A stretch of DNA of 64,000 nt from Apostichopus japonicus (taxonomy: Eukaryota > Echinodermata > Holothuroidea > Aspidochirotida > Stichopodidae), in assembly GCF_037975245.1 (NCBI RefSeq), contig NC_092566.1, positions 13,695,001-13,759,000 on the forward strand, in the 5' to 3' direction. This document shows positions 52,381 to 64,000 of the stretch, piece after piece; position 1 is the stretch's first letter, and each line of letters starts with the position of its first letter. The translations under genes were made by a program, and so were the position numbers. The notes below the pieces were generated by a model that searched no databases, had not been told where the DNA came from, and worked only from the letters and a program-made list of their open reading frames with translations.

Positions 52381-54096
52381 ACAAACACTGCATTTTTGCT
52401 ATACCAGGAACTAAGAATAGTTAGTATGGCAAACAAACCATATGCGTACCTATGCGCATGCTCGTTACTCTTATGAGCATAGGCACAGTTAATTGGTCTA
52501 ACTCTTAAGTCACTTTAGATCAATAGTAGCAGCGCTCTTTTAAGAGCTGTGAAGTCGCTCTAAATAAACACTGCTCCTCAATAAATTTGACATCGTCTAT
52601 CAGATACAGACAAAATAAATTAGCAAATGCAATTGTATACTGAGAGTTGAGAGTTTTTGAACAAAGTTCATTCCACGTCATTAATACAGTCATATAAATA
52701 TCAATATCTAAGTTATTATTTATTGTCACAGGTTTATATGGGATAATTTCAACTTATATCAATCAATCATTCAACCGACCATTCAGTCAATAATGTTAAC
52801 TTGCTAATAATTGTTAACATTTTTTAACACAAGTGAATGTTTTTGAGTAAATTCACGATTGCGGATTACGTAATAATGGAAACAGATTTTGTTTCGTGCA
52901 AAATGGAAATGAAAGTCTTCCAGTATTGTGACGTGGTTCACCTTCACGTCCGGGTTTAATAACGTTTAATATGCACTGGCGTAACAAAGGAAAACGGGGG
53001 GGGGGGGCGACAAGGCCCTCTTGTCCCAAGATTAAAATAACATATAAAAGTGACTTACAAAACCATTTACGTCACTAAACTTTGAAGGCCACATTGTTCT
53101 TCTATTAGAGCGTTGCAATGTGCTAAATTCATTGTGCATCTATACATTATCCTTGCACTTAAAATAATAGATAATATAGACAAGTACCGCATTATAGATA
53201 TGCAATTACATTGATTAATGTTATCAAGCAAACTTAAAGAACTTCAAATCGAAGGGATAAGTTTGTTTTAAATGTATGTTCTCAGCACAATATATTTAAA
53301 GTTAGTACTTTATAAAAGCATTTAACAGTATAGAATTTGATAACAAAAAAAGTCGATATTTTTTTATATTATGGAGACGGTTGCATACTCCAGACGACAA
53401 TCAGTGGCATCGCTTGATGAGTTTAATCTCAGAAAGTGTAGCCGTTAACAGTTCTTATAGTCAAACATACACTGACAAAAATATCAATGTATACTTTATT
53501 GGTCTAGTCAGAGAGAGAGAGGGGGGGGGGGGGGAGAAAGAGAGGAAATTATCAATAATTCACTATTAAATTTATTCTCCATTTCCTCAGAGATGAAGCA
53601 TTGCACTAGGGGATACTAATTTATATACTGTATGAAACTAATGGGATTCATACCACTCATATTGTGCAAGATATAATATAACATGACCAAATCAGAATTT
53701 TCAGAGGTTCGGGCTCTACTGATGAAAACCTCATCGATTACTTGACACAGTATCAATAAATATGCCCTCAGGAGAGCGTCTTCTAAGCTACTTTGGGGGT
53801 AAAATGGAAACGATTTTACCCCTTATGATGCCTTGAAGATAACAAACCAGCATTATGATCTGCTAGCACTGGAAGTTGTTGACTCTTCATCGTGTAGGGT
53901 AAGTTTCAGGGTACTGTCTAATCAGTTAATGGAATAATAGTGACAGTGGACGTATATCTATAGAATATATAGCCATACATAAATAGCCCTTCACAAAAAT
54001 GTAATCAAAATGGAAATAATTCATCAGAGTAGGTAAATCAATAAATACTTCCATAGCAGTTTCTGTACTACATGTACTGTACTGAACAATGGAATC
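52381..54096. other. Non-coding stretch
   Basis: No gene recognised. A lone hAT-end-like CACTGGCGTAACAAAGG at 52974-52990 is followed by 12 G (52996-53007). A GA/G tract with 14 G lies at about 53513-53534. Confidence 0.5.
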
Positions 54097-54098
54097 AG

Positions 54099-54141
<43 letters not shown>
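54097..54141. repeat. (TA)n microsatellite
   Basis: About 22 uninterrupted TA units. Confidence 0.95.
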
Positions 54142-54145
<4 letters not shown>

Positions 54146-54573
54146 TCATAATTCTAGTCGAATCTTGTTTTATTTTATCAAAAAGTGTGTCACATGTATT
54201 CATGCATTGTTCAACTTGCACCGTTTATACAACGAATAACTTTCTATAGTTTTATATTTTGTTGTTATCGTCTTATGTCATTTATATAATTCGAACGTTA
54301 TATTAGCCGATTCGGATCATTTTAATCCTTAAAGCGTTTAATTGCGTTGCATGTATATTCACTGTTACTGTAACATCGCATGTATGCAGCCAAAGACTGC
54401 TGTTATAATTCATCGCTCCGCAATGAACGCGAAATGCGCAGAAATATGAAGTCTGCAACGCATCCTGCTATAAGAGGTAATATTAAAAACAATATACTGT
54501 TTGACAACTTGTTGTTGTCTGGATGCACATTCTTTATAAATACCTGGCACCGTGAATACATATAGAGGGCGCT

Positions 54574-54620
54574 ATGGTAATTAACACCAGACAATTGACA
54601 CCAGGTAATTAACACCAGAC
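54574..54620. repeat. Short interspersed direct repeat
   Basis: AATTAACACCAGACAA occurs twice, with a variant AATTGACACCAGGT between, giving a degenerate array of three ~15-bp units. Confidence 0.75.
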
Positions 54621-57600
54621 AAGTATCAGCTTCCTTGTCATCAGAAGAAACATTGCCAAGGTATCCAAATCAGGGTATCTGCACTGGCTCGGCTAAAAGC
54701 AGCCATTTCAGATTAATCATATACATCTCTCAAATACACCCTGTTATTCTCAAACGCCTTCAATACAAGACGCAAATTATAGCTATTTATACACCTTTAT
54801 AAATATTTAACATTGTGGTTTCTTGTTGTTTTACTAGTTCATATGGATGGTTCCTTTTTCCAAGGCCAGTATTCATTACTAAACAATAACGCCTGAAGTA
54901 ATGAAGACTACAGAGTAATACTAACATATGCGGTTGATCATTAGATTAGCATTTAGTAAAGGTTATCCTTGTATATCCTTATACTTATATGCAGTCTGCG
55001 GAGATAATGTTATTTTGATTATGGTTCATACGGGACTAACTGTCATACTACGTCGCATAGAATATTCTCTCTTGTCACTAAAATAATACTGAATACAGTA
55101 TTCCATATATAAATATATATATATATAATATTCCTTTCATCAGTCAGAAGAAAAGGAAGAATATCTTCGTGCAGGGAATGAAGCAGAAAGTTAGTTGAAT
55201 GATCATGTGTTCTCTTTTTATAACATAATACATGATATACCTGTGGCATGATCCTACAGTGAAATTACGACCTTCCTACTGGTTTCGAACTTCTGGACAT
55301 TGTCCATTGCCTACTTGGTTAGGGTGTTTCGCATATTAAGCGGGATGCATTTATAATATTATAAGAAGAACTCATTACCAACAAACTTTTTGCTTCGCTC
55401 CCTGCACGAAGACATTTTCTTTAGACTTTTGAAAACGTTGGCTGAAACTTACAGCCCCAAACACGCAGTGTTAATATATCAGTATACTTCATTTAAACCG
55501 AAACTGTAAGAACTGTTGAACCCCTATAGCGATATTACCATCAAGACCTTAGTTTCATATATATGTTTGTCTTTCTTCTTTCTAACCTTACAGTTAATCT
55601 CTCTCAAATATCTTTGTGGAAAGTCCACGATTGAGGAATTATTTCCAGATCACTTTGTTGATAAAACAAAACCCAATGAAAGGCTACTTCACCTTTCAGT
55701 ATTATTTATCGAACCATCTTATGCAAGTTTACTATAACATCGTGTGTCAATATGACACATTCTCTTTGATAAAGAGTTGACATGTTTTCCAATGATATAG
55801 TTTGATGAGTATATATCATACAACGCCATGACACGATCATTGCGATTTTCCAGAAGGCAAATCCATATTTTCTATGTTAGATCAAACTGCACAGCGAGGT
55901 CTACGCTTTAGCTACAAGGAAGGGAAAATTTGACTTCTCTGAAGGACGAAACCTGGATATCGTAGTACATAGAAAACCAAACACAAAATGAAAAACAAAA
56001 ATGAGAGTTATAAGATTAATATCGTTTAGGCGTATTTATGATGAAGGGAAGAATGTCAAATTGGGAACATATGTGCAACTGCTCCTCCTGAAAACCCGTT
56101 GCAATCAAGTTAACAAGGTTTTCTCACTTCACAAAATGTCTTGATCTCCCATATTTTCCTGATTATTGAAACATATTTCTCACAAGATGCTCCTACAAAG
56201 CCGTGCCATGGACACATCAAGACAGAATGGCCAACCGCCATACGGCGGTTCCAAACTAGTAGGCCACAAAAGTGGCGGCGAAAGGTGTTACCATCATCCG
56301 ACGAGTCAAATACGCCGCTTGTTTTAACGGCATACACCACCGATTGGATCTATGGACGCAGTCTCCCCCCCCCCCCCAACCCCCAACCCTGCTTCCACAT
56401 TGCAGGTCTTAGAAACGTAATTTATCCACCTGCATCTCATTGTAAAATTTTAAGACCTCTTTCCTGTCCTTGTTTCACTGACTTAGTTCGGAATACAGTC
56501 GTTATTAGTCTATTATTACGTCATCCTTATAGGATAGGTCAAGCGACACGTAACTGATTTGTTTTAAACTTGCAGCATACATTCCTATTTATGTCACAAA
56601 ATAACATGCCAAATATGTAAACTCACGCTGGGTTGTATTATAATTCAAGTAGTTATGAGCATGTGGGTCATGACGTCATAGGGGTACTATATCCGTAACC
56701 AGAATGTAACGTACCTAATATGCTAATGTTTTTCACAGAACTAAACAAGTGTCGTCTGCTCCGAATACGTACATGAAAAAAATGGAGTTTTCTCGGTGCG
56801 TTTGTAGCTCTGCACGATACTAGGCCCGAGGAAGTTCCGACCGATATTCAATACCTTCTATAAGCGATTGCTTTTTCGTCGCGAACTCTACATAGCCTAC
56901 TAAGCCTAACTGAGTGCTATATACCTAGGCCAGACTAACTTGCCAGTCTTTTCCTTCGAGGAATGCGTTCTTTCTTCTTCATTATCCGAAACAAACACAT
57001 CCTCGGTCTTCGTTTTTCTATGGTTAAACATGTATGGTCGAACCCCTCCCCCCTCCTCACACCATGTGTTCCACCACTAAGCTGGTGTCCTAAGCTGTCG
57101 GTGTCTATAATTGGCATAGCCGGTAGGCTTAGCCATTTAACGTTGTCGTTAGATCACAAAGCGTGTATATAAGCTATATGCACATGTACCCACAGTATAT
57201 ACATCATGTACGTAAGCGTATACGAGTCAATAGTGCAGAGTCGGTAAGCAAACAGTGACGTCATTTGTTTACTACATTCCATGTTAAAAGCTGTCGGCCG
57301 ATATACAATTTACCGCTAACTAAGGAGAATGTTGTACTACTTACGCAAACAATATTTAAATTTGTACGTATTTAGGCCTATTGTCTTATTTATTCTTGGA
57401 GAAACATCCTTTCAATTACTTTTCTATTATGGCCTGTTATAAGAGAGCTACTTTCCTTGACTTTTAGAAGTTTCCATATGACTGTATTGTATTATATTGA
57501 TTCCCCTCTTTGCAAAAGTTAGTAAAACGTATGAGCTAGTTTTCGTCATGTAAGTATTCCAAGTGAAATTATGAACAGTCGCTGCTACATGTCGCTTGGC

Positions 57601-58982
57601 CTTGAAGTTTAGGTTAACTAATCATTATTCACAGTGTTTATTAAACACTCTGCATCGAAAAATAGAAGCTAAATACAGCATTTGAACTCAAGCATAAATA
57701 TAATAGCCATATGTACGGAAAATGCAACACTTGCGCCTAAACACTGGCGCCTTGGGGAACATTATTTTGGAACACTTGATCTATTTAAAAGCTTTCCTGG
57801 TGCCACATGGTAAAAATATCCAACTCAAATGAGAGTGGACGGGTGGGGGAGGACATTTAATTCCTAAGAGGGCCAGAGAGCAAAGTTGGTTGGAGCATGA
57901 CATAAAGAACGTTCTGCAGTGTGTTATTCTCTCGTTTGCCAAACCGTTGAAGTTTTTGACTAATATTGTTAGCATTGTTCGGGGTGAGATGTACGTGCAG
58001 AATGATAATGTTTTTGTGTATCTTTTCAATTCTTTAAGGTACCGTGTCAGCAGACTGGGACAGATCCAACGGAAATGGCAGTTTTGGAGAAGAACTCCAC
58101 CTGGTTGGTCTACTTCATTCATGTTACAGAAACTCCAACAACTATACTTGTATAGTCTTACTACGAGTCGGTCAGTAACGGAAAGTCAAATACATTGACT
58201 GGCTTCACGAGTAAACTTTAGACGAGGACGATCGGGCGGAAATTTTAATCGAGTTTAATGGGACGATAATACTTACTAGCGCCAATGTTCCTCTTAGAGG
58301 AGAAAATATCCCTAAGGTCCCTAAGAGACATTGCGCTAGACATTCGAGTGACGCTGGCCGGAAGTAAAATATGTAATTTAAGAACACGAAACGAGACGCA
58401 TCCAACTGTATTAAGGCAATATTTTCACATTAAAAATTAACGTGAAATTATGTTATGAAAACCAAAGGTTGAATATAACATGAATTTGTCTTTGTCAGGT
58501 TTGTAATACGCAGGGAAAGGCTATACGTTATATATAAAACCGTGTAAAAGTTTCTCATATCACTGCTACAAGATATATTGGTTTCCACAGACGTACCAAC
58601 TGTCTCTTGGTCATATGAAGGAAATTTGTTGGATGAGGTATTTAACAGCGCAACACATTGTATCTTGTGACCACCACAGAAGTACGTAAATAATTATTCC
58701 CCGATTTCATAATATCGATAAAGTACACTGGCTTTCATGGTTTTACACTTTACCAACACAATTCCTTACTATTAATGTCATTTAGTATAACAGCTTGCCA
58801 GAACTACCGATTAATGTGCGAAAAAACGAGGGACTTTAAAAAAAAGTAGCCTCTACGTAAACGACTTGCAGCAAGCATAAAGTTGGTCCCGATTAGTGCA
58901 AATGCCACTTATATTTTTAGTTTTCCTCGAAATGATATAAATGTATAAGTCCTCACGTTATAGCGTTTGTCCGGTATAAAGA
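54621..58982. other. Non-coding stretch, possibly with unrecognised exons
   Basis: No gene can be supported. A 13-C run lies at 56365-56377. The part from about 56640 to 57300 is richer in CpG than its surroundings and contains two GTGACGTCA/ATGACGTCA CRE-like sites (56666 and 57254), but no transcription start can be shown. An open, higher-GC segment at 56187-56327 is discussed in the findings. Confidence 0.4.
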
Positions 58983-59290
58983 CTACAAGTACAAACTGTG
59001 CCATTTCCTCACAGCTTCTCTGCCGGACAGCATTTGTCCAAAGTGACTCAAATTTCTAGTGTCCGTCAAAATATACGGGCCAAGTATGACCTGTCCGAGC
59101 AGTTTATCTCGTCGCAAATGCCCCTTTTGCATAAGTTGAATAACAAGAACTGTTCTTTCGATGAAGAAGGCAGGTATGACGTAACTAAGCGACTCTGCAA
59201 AGACTGGATTCACAGTACCTTTAATAGAGGGCGTTCTTTCTGTTTTAATTTTCTCGCTGCCACAAACTAGTCTGACCTTTACGTAGGTTT
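58983..59290 (-). CDS. Terminal exon of a synaptotagmin-type C2B-domain protein (partial gene)
   Basis: This exon codes for the last 102 residues of a protein ending at a TAG (58983-58985). Following the split first codon it reads TYVKVRLVCGSEKIK, then GTVNPVFAESLSYVIP, VILGPY and WHSLYL. This matches the order of C2B strands in synaptotagmin-type proteins: the TYVKV strand, the basic strand, the NPVFxE turn, the LGPY strand and the C-terminal WHxL motif. C2B domains bind phospholipids and SNAREs at secretory membranes. Here the loop-3 aspartates are replaced (LMQKGHLRRDKLLG where calcium-binding members have VMDYD), and the basic strand is weaker, so calcium-independent binding is inferred. 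The intron phase is 1, as the exon starts with two bases of a split codon. The part of C2B with loop 1, C2A and any membrane anchor must be encoded upstream. The subtype (for example 12, 14-17 or a related tandem-C2 protein) is not decided. Confidence 0.85.
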
Positions 59291-59330
59291 CTGCGAATGA
59301 AAACAAAAACAGAGAATCAGAGAGAGAGGG
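59291..59330 (-). promoter_or_regulatory. 3' splice site with polypyrimidine tract
   Basis: On the minus strand a run of CTCTCTCTGATTCTCTG, TTTTTGTTTTCATTCG and CAG leads directly into the C2B coding sequence. The long pyrimidine tract and terminal CAG form a strong acceptor. The frame upstream of it loses all similarity to C2 domains and runs into poly-Gly from a C tract, which supports this boundary. Confidence 0.85.
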
Positions 59331-61980
59331 GATAAAGTTGTTTCTATTGAATGAAATTTTACTAAAAGTTGTAAGAAAGAGTTTAATATTGATGTATTTA
59401 CAGACAGGCCTGCTCATTTGGCTTGAAGGTGGTAATCGCAACCGCACCCCCCCCCCCCCCCTCTTGTTTTGGAGGTTTCCGTAGTACTGTAGCAAATGAG
59501 TTTGAAAATGCCAACACATCTTCGAAGATTGATTATGTGTTATACTGCTATCTCCAATCGGAATCTATAATGGATTTGGTATACGTTTGTACATCAATCA
59601 AAAACGGAATGTAGCAATCCAAAAATGTAGCAATCCATCCATACAGACTATTCTGGACATGCATCTGAAGGCGACGACATAGGCTGAACTATGTATTTAT
59701 GTTCCCTATCCCTATCCATGCAGGAGCCATTTGTTTTATGATTGTTAAGAACTTGCCTACACCCTCTGGCTGAATTGAAGAAATGATCACAAGTCAACTC
59801 CAAGGAGCCATTGGACAGCCATGCATGACAGCTATGTGTAGTTCAGTATACATACAAGTTACTTCAGGGGATTCCAGACTGCAGGGATCCAGATTGGGGT
59901 GTAATTCTCCCCCTCTTTTCAAACCCCACAAAAACTTCAAAGTAGTTTCGAGCACAACCTTTCGTCTAAGCCTAGTTAATTTATTTTACGTCTAAAATTA
60001 TTCCTGAGGGAGGACCTTTAGATACCCTATATTATTCGAGAGGGAGGGAGGACCTTTAGACATATTAAAGCCGGCTTCTTCGAAACAAGGGTAACACCTA
60101 CATACCTATTCCTTTTTTTTTCAAACAGTAGCAGGCAGTATGTTATCTCTTAAGCGGTAACTTTTCATTTCAAATGTAAATATATCTAAAATTCAATCAG
60201 TGCACTCAACTGATAATTTATAATGTCAAACTTGAATAAAAGTCTATTGAAAGGAAATATTGTTGAACATTTGGAAGTATTCCAACACAACATTTAAAAA
60301 GATAAGTGAGGAAAACATTTCTTCGTCGACAACAGACTGTTTACAATCCTGTACTCCATCTACTGTTGCCTGCATGGGGAATTGATACTTTTATTTATTG
60401 TCATAACCTATATCCTGTAGATTTATGCATTCAATTTATCAAATGAGAATACTAAGAATACCCTACGTCTGTTATGTATATCAGAAACTTTTTAATTTAT
60501 CGTTTTTTTACGTGAAAATAAAACTACTAAATCGATTTATTGCAATTATTAGAAATAATAGATATGCGTCATTACTAATCAAATCGCTTTTATCTTATTC
60601 CTCTGTTCATATTTAGTATTTTAAAGACGAAAAAAAAAGTAGTTAGATGAAGTATATTTACAATTTCATGAGGATGCTATAATTAAATCAAGAGTTTAAA
60701 TTTCAACAAACGAGAAACTTTTTCAATAAGTTTGGTATATGGCATATCAATTTGTTACCTCTTCCGCGACAACTTTATAATACACCTAACAGAGCACCTG
60801 CATCCTTGGGAAGAGTTGTGGAGGGTGATACCACCCATTCAGCCCTACAACAAGACTGTATCTGTATTAGCAAACACTTTGCGTGCGGACCTATAACTTA
60901 AATACCACATGTCTCAGAATGCGACATTTTCACGTCTAAAATTGTATTTTCTTCTGGGGTGGGATCCCAATACCCCTATGCACGGGAATCGGCTTCAATG
61001 ACATTAAGCGTCACACCCCTCCCTTCTAAAAGTCTCGGATTCTGCCCCGTATTATATTGCAAAAACTGAGAGTTAAAAATGTGAAATACCCAGTTTTTGA
61101 AAAAGTGCAAAACTCCTTGGTATTTCGTACTGATGTAGGTCTTTGATTTCATTTCGAATTCCTTTGCCCCAACACTCCTGATTCCTTGCCGTGATTATTA
61201 TAATGCCATCATATTGAAGCAAGCATTTTGATACACATCTGTCAAATAACTCAGCAACATAGGTACTTCAACCTAGTTTGAACAGGTACGTTAGATAAAC
61301 ATGTTTGACATGGTCTTGGAAAGCCAGTTGAGCCAAAATAACTTAATTTGGCACATTTTCTTTGGCGCACATATATGTGTTGGATAATGCGAATCTGAAA
61401 CAAATGGCGTAGAAATATCCAAATAAAAAATCTGCAAAGTAAATACTTCTTTTCCGATTTATCAATAAACCTTTTGTCCGTCTGTTTGTAAAATGTGTAA
61501 ATTAAGCTTGTCAATATTCAGTTTGACTCTGAAGGATTGAAAGAACATGCCGTTAAACATGAACACATTTTATTTATAAATACCCTAAAAATCAGACACA
61601 TTGATGCAATATTATTTTTAACGGATGCAATGTCTACGCAATATGCAGTTTAGCTTACAGGACGGAAAGTATACACACTTCAGTAGCTTTGTAGTTCATT
61701 AACATAATGAATCCGTGTACTTATACCAACAGATATGAAAAACAATTAAAAAAAAACTAATCATTACCATTATACAAAACACACAAACATTGTAATATAA
61801 ACAAATCGCGAGGACTGTATAAGAATTGAAAAGAGGGCGCTATGTCATTTTATATCCTTAATCGTTTGGAATACTATCGGGTATTTAAAAAGTCCTTTTG
61901 AATTTTTTATTTTTATCCATGTACAAACTTATTCTGCAATCCTTCAAAACATTAATGGGAAAATAAAATAACTATTTTGA
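59331..61980. other. Probable intron of the C2B gene; no further exon found
   Basis: By position this should be the intron upstream (minus strand) of the terminal exon. I looked for a minus-strand segment resembling the first half of C2B and found none. Contents include 15 C at 59447-59461, a duplicated GGGAGGACCTTTAGA at about 60009 and 60046, and a GC-richer patch at 60780-61060 that may be a decayed repeat. Confidence 0.45.

Positions 61981-61983
<3 letters not shown>

Positions 61984-62028
<45 letters not shown>
61984..62028. repeat. (TA)n microsatellite
   Basis: About 22 uninterrupted TA units. Confidence 0.95.
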
Positions 62029-62029
<1 letters not shown>

Positions 62030-62031
<2 letters not shown>

Positions 62032-64000
62032 TCTTTGTGCAATTGTTTAGAGAAATACGACACAAGAAGATATGGTTCTTTGCGTGTCCGAAGAGCACAA
62101 CTAAATCCACAGCTATAACGACGCGAAGTAAAAATATTTACATTACTTTAAAATTCAGGACACATGATCATGATCACGTTTATTCCAACCATAAACTGCG
62201 TACTACATTCGTGATTCTCATCATTCGCTTCATGAAGTTTTGCATGCCTGGCGGGCGTTCACATTAGGAACTGGAAAACAACTTAATCTCGAAAATAAAT
62301 CATCATTTATTAACGGACTGATAGTTTGCTCAAATTTGAATAATCAAGCAATCTACCATTTAACTGAACTTTATTTTCTGTTGTTAAGACATTAATCTCC
62401 GAATAGCATTGTTCAGTCTGTAACGTATATATTCGTTCATTTACTGAATATTAATACTGGTAATGGAAATGTTTTGCTAATGCATGGCATGAGGAGATTA
62501 TCCGCCAAAGTGGAGAAGTTAAGCCAGGTAATGGAATACTAATCCTGGGACGATGCATAAATAAAGCAAAGGTAACACTATTCTCAATGCTAGCAAACTC
62601 CATCACCGCGTTGTTAGCCATATAACAGTAATTGTAGAATGCAAACTGATGAATCAAGCAGGGTTGTGGAGGCAAGGAATTGCCATTAATCCCCGTGAAA
62701 CCGTATAATGTTTCTAACGTGGGGGGCCTTAGCCTACGAACAAGTTAATAAATTTGTAAATTATATCCAACTGATCTAATGGTAAAAGCAGAACAATTTT
62801 TAAATTCCCTAAGTTTCTTGAGTATTTGCCAAGAAAATATCAAAAAAACCTTCGGAGATTCAAATTTTAATGCGAATAAGTAACCTGTACAGCACTTTCA
62901 AATATGAATATAATATAGGAGTTGTGTAATGTCGCCCTCTATTTGGTTCTCTCATGAACTTCCCTAGTAACCGCCGCTAAAGCCATTTAAAGATGAAAAG
63001 AATACCAGAATCGTACCCACCACCTCTTACCAAAATACAATATCACCCTGTAACCGGTCAAGCATCCCATAATTTACAGTATGAACTGTACAGTTAACTA
63101 CTCCCTATATGTTTACGGTATGTTATGCTAAGGTCGGTGTTCTCATAATTGTATAGTGATAATTGTACAATAAAATAGAATAGAGTAGTGATTTTACGAT
63201 ACTTCATGCAGCGACTGAGGGGAACTATCGGTGGTATTTGTCACCTGACAACACATATGGTATCTTCATGTTTATAATGAAATTGTAACTGGCGTTTTTA
63301 AAATATGGATCATAAATAAACAAATTTAGTTCACATAATGGACATTCTTAATCTTCAGTTGGTCGCAAGAAAAGAACAATTAAAAAGTGAAGTAAACTTT
63401 CAAAACAAGCATTTTTTTAAAGTAGGTCCTTCAAAAATCTCAAACAAGAAACTTGTTTTCATTTGTTATGATGAACTATCAGTCAACAAAATCAATTAAA
63501 AAAGAAGCAGAAAAGATACAAAACTAGGCGAAAAAATTAAAAAAAGAGTAGACATTTGTCAACAAGTTTGCTAATATGTAGTTCTGATATGACGTATAGG
63601 GGTGTGCCTTCAACTGTCAAATTTGATAAAATTATTTTACTTTAAATTGATTTTTTTTTGGAAGAAAAATGGAATTTAAGATGCACTGGGATTACTATTC
63701 TGTCATCAATTTCCTTACGACCAAGTGCAGTTGATAATAAAGATAAGCTATGACATAAGGCTGAAAATGCAATAATATTTTTGCCAATTAGTGTGTTATA
63801 TCGTACTTATAAAGTTCAAGCAAAGAGTTGTTTTTCTGTTACCTCAAATTCACATACTATTCTGCATAACTTTACAAAACTATCACTCATGTTATAAACT
63901 GAGCAATGAAACATTAGTCTTGGGTAAAAAGTTCAAAGTATTTCTGTTTTTATCGTACACCATAGAACCACACAAATTGCAGTGTAAGTCCGCTTGTCGG
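62030..64000. other. Non-coding stretch to window end
   Basis: No gene or repeat recognised. It could be further intron of the C2B gene. A 38-codon plus-strand frame near 62990-63106 (with YPPPLTKIQYHPVTG) has acceptable composition but no family match that I recognise. Confidence 0.45.

Noticed and set aside
58029-58170. Possible plus-strand exon after an acceptor-like TTTCAATTCTTTAAG
   Set aside because: Three frames give different short peptides, none with a known domain. The minus-strand frame is equally long, and the donor would be weak.
62990-63106. 38-codon frame ending before a TAA, with YPPPLTK
   Set aside because: Too short, no acceptor just upstream, no recognised homologue, and on the strand opposite to the C2B gene.

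Overview
This window looks like nuclear DNA of a metazoan, most likely a marine invertebrate and possibly an echinoderm-type deuterostome. The evidence is AT-rich sequence, long TA microsatellites, many G or C homopolymers, CR1/L2-type LINEs, a tRNA-derived SINE, hAT-like non-autonomous DNA transposons, and one exon with a textbook splice acceptor. No operons, ribosome-binding sites or tightly packed ORFs are present. The species cannot be fixed from the sequence alone.

Host coding content is very low. The only host coding segment I can support is the terminal exon of a synaptotagmin-type C2B-domain gene on the minus strand (58983-59290). Its upstream exons should lie at higher coordinates, in or beyond the right end of the window. 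Everything else with a convincing reading frame belongs to retrotransposons.

Layout. 1-5.3 kb: non-coding, with a (TA)n tract. 5.3-8.2 kb: a diverged 230-bp direct repeat, an 18-copy array of a 61-bp unit, and a 789-bp hAT-like element with a perfect 8-bp target-site duplication. 8.2-15.1 kb: no recognisable gene. 15.2-18.9 kb: a hairpin, a ~92-bp tandem array with alternating subtypes, a long (TA)n tract and a 15-copy 52-bp array. 20.6-21.9 kb: a terminal-inverted-repeat (TIR) element interrupted by a second hAT-like element. 23.9-24.1 kb: a SINE. 27.5-28.2 kb: a third hAT-like element. 31.6-32.7 kb: two unrelated foldback elements. 32.7-43.1 kb: a repeat-poor 10-kb stretch. 43.1-47.7 kb: a nearly full-length CR1/L2-group LINE (minus) head to head with a truncated, heavily decayed LINE reverse transcriptase (plus). 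47.7-58.9 kb: non-coding, with a 120-bp triplication. 59.0-59.3 kb: the C2B exon. 59.3-64 kb: probable intron or flank.

The most informative signals are these. Three hAT-like elements have different termini but share a conserved 46-bp subterminal core. Two tandem arrays show higher-order organisation. The C2B domain has lost its calcium ligands in loop 3. I found no sign of a new multi-gene system. The window is best read as repeat-rich intergenic or intronic DNA around one neuronal/secretory-type gene end.
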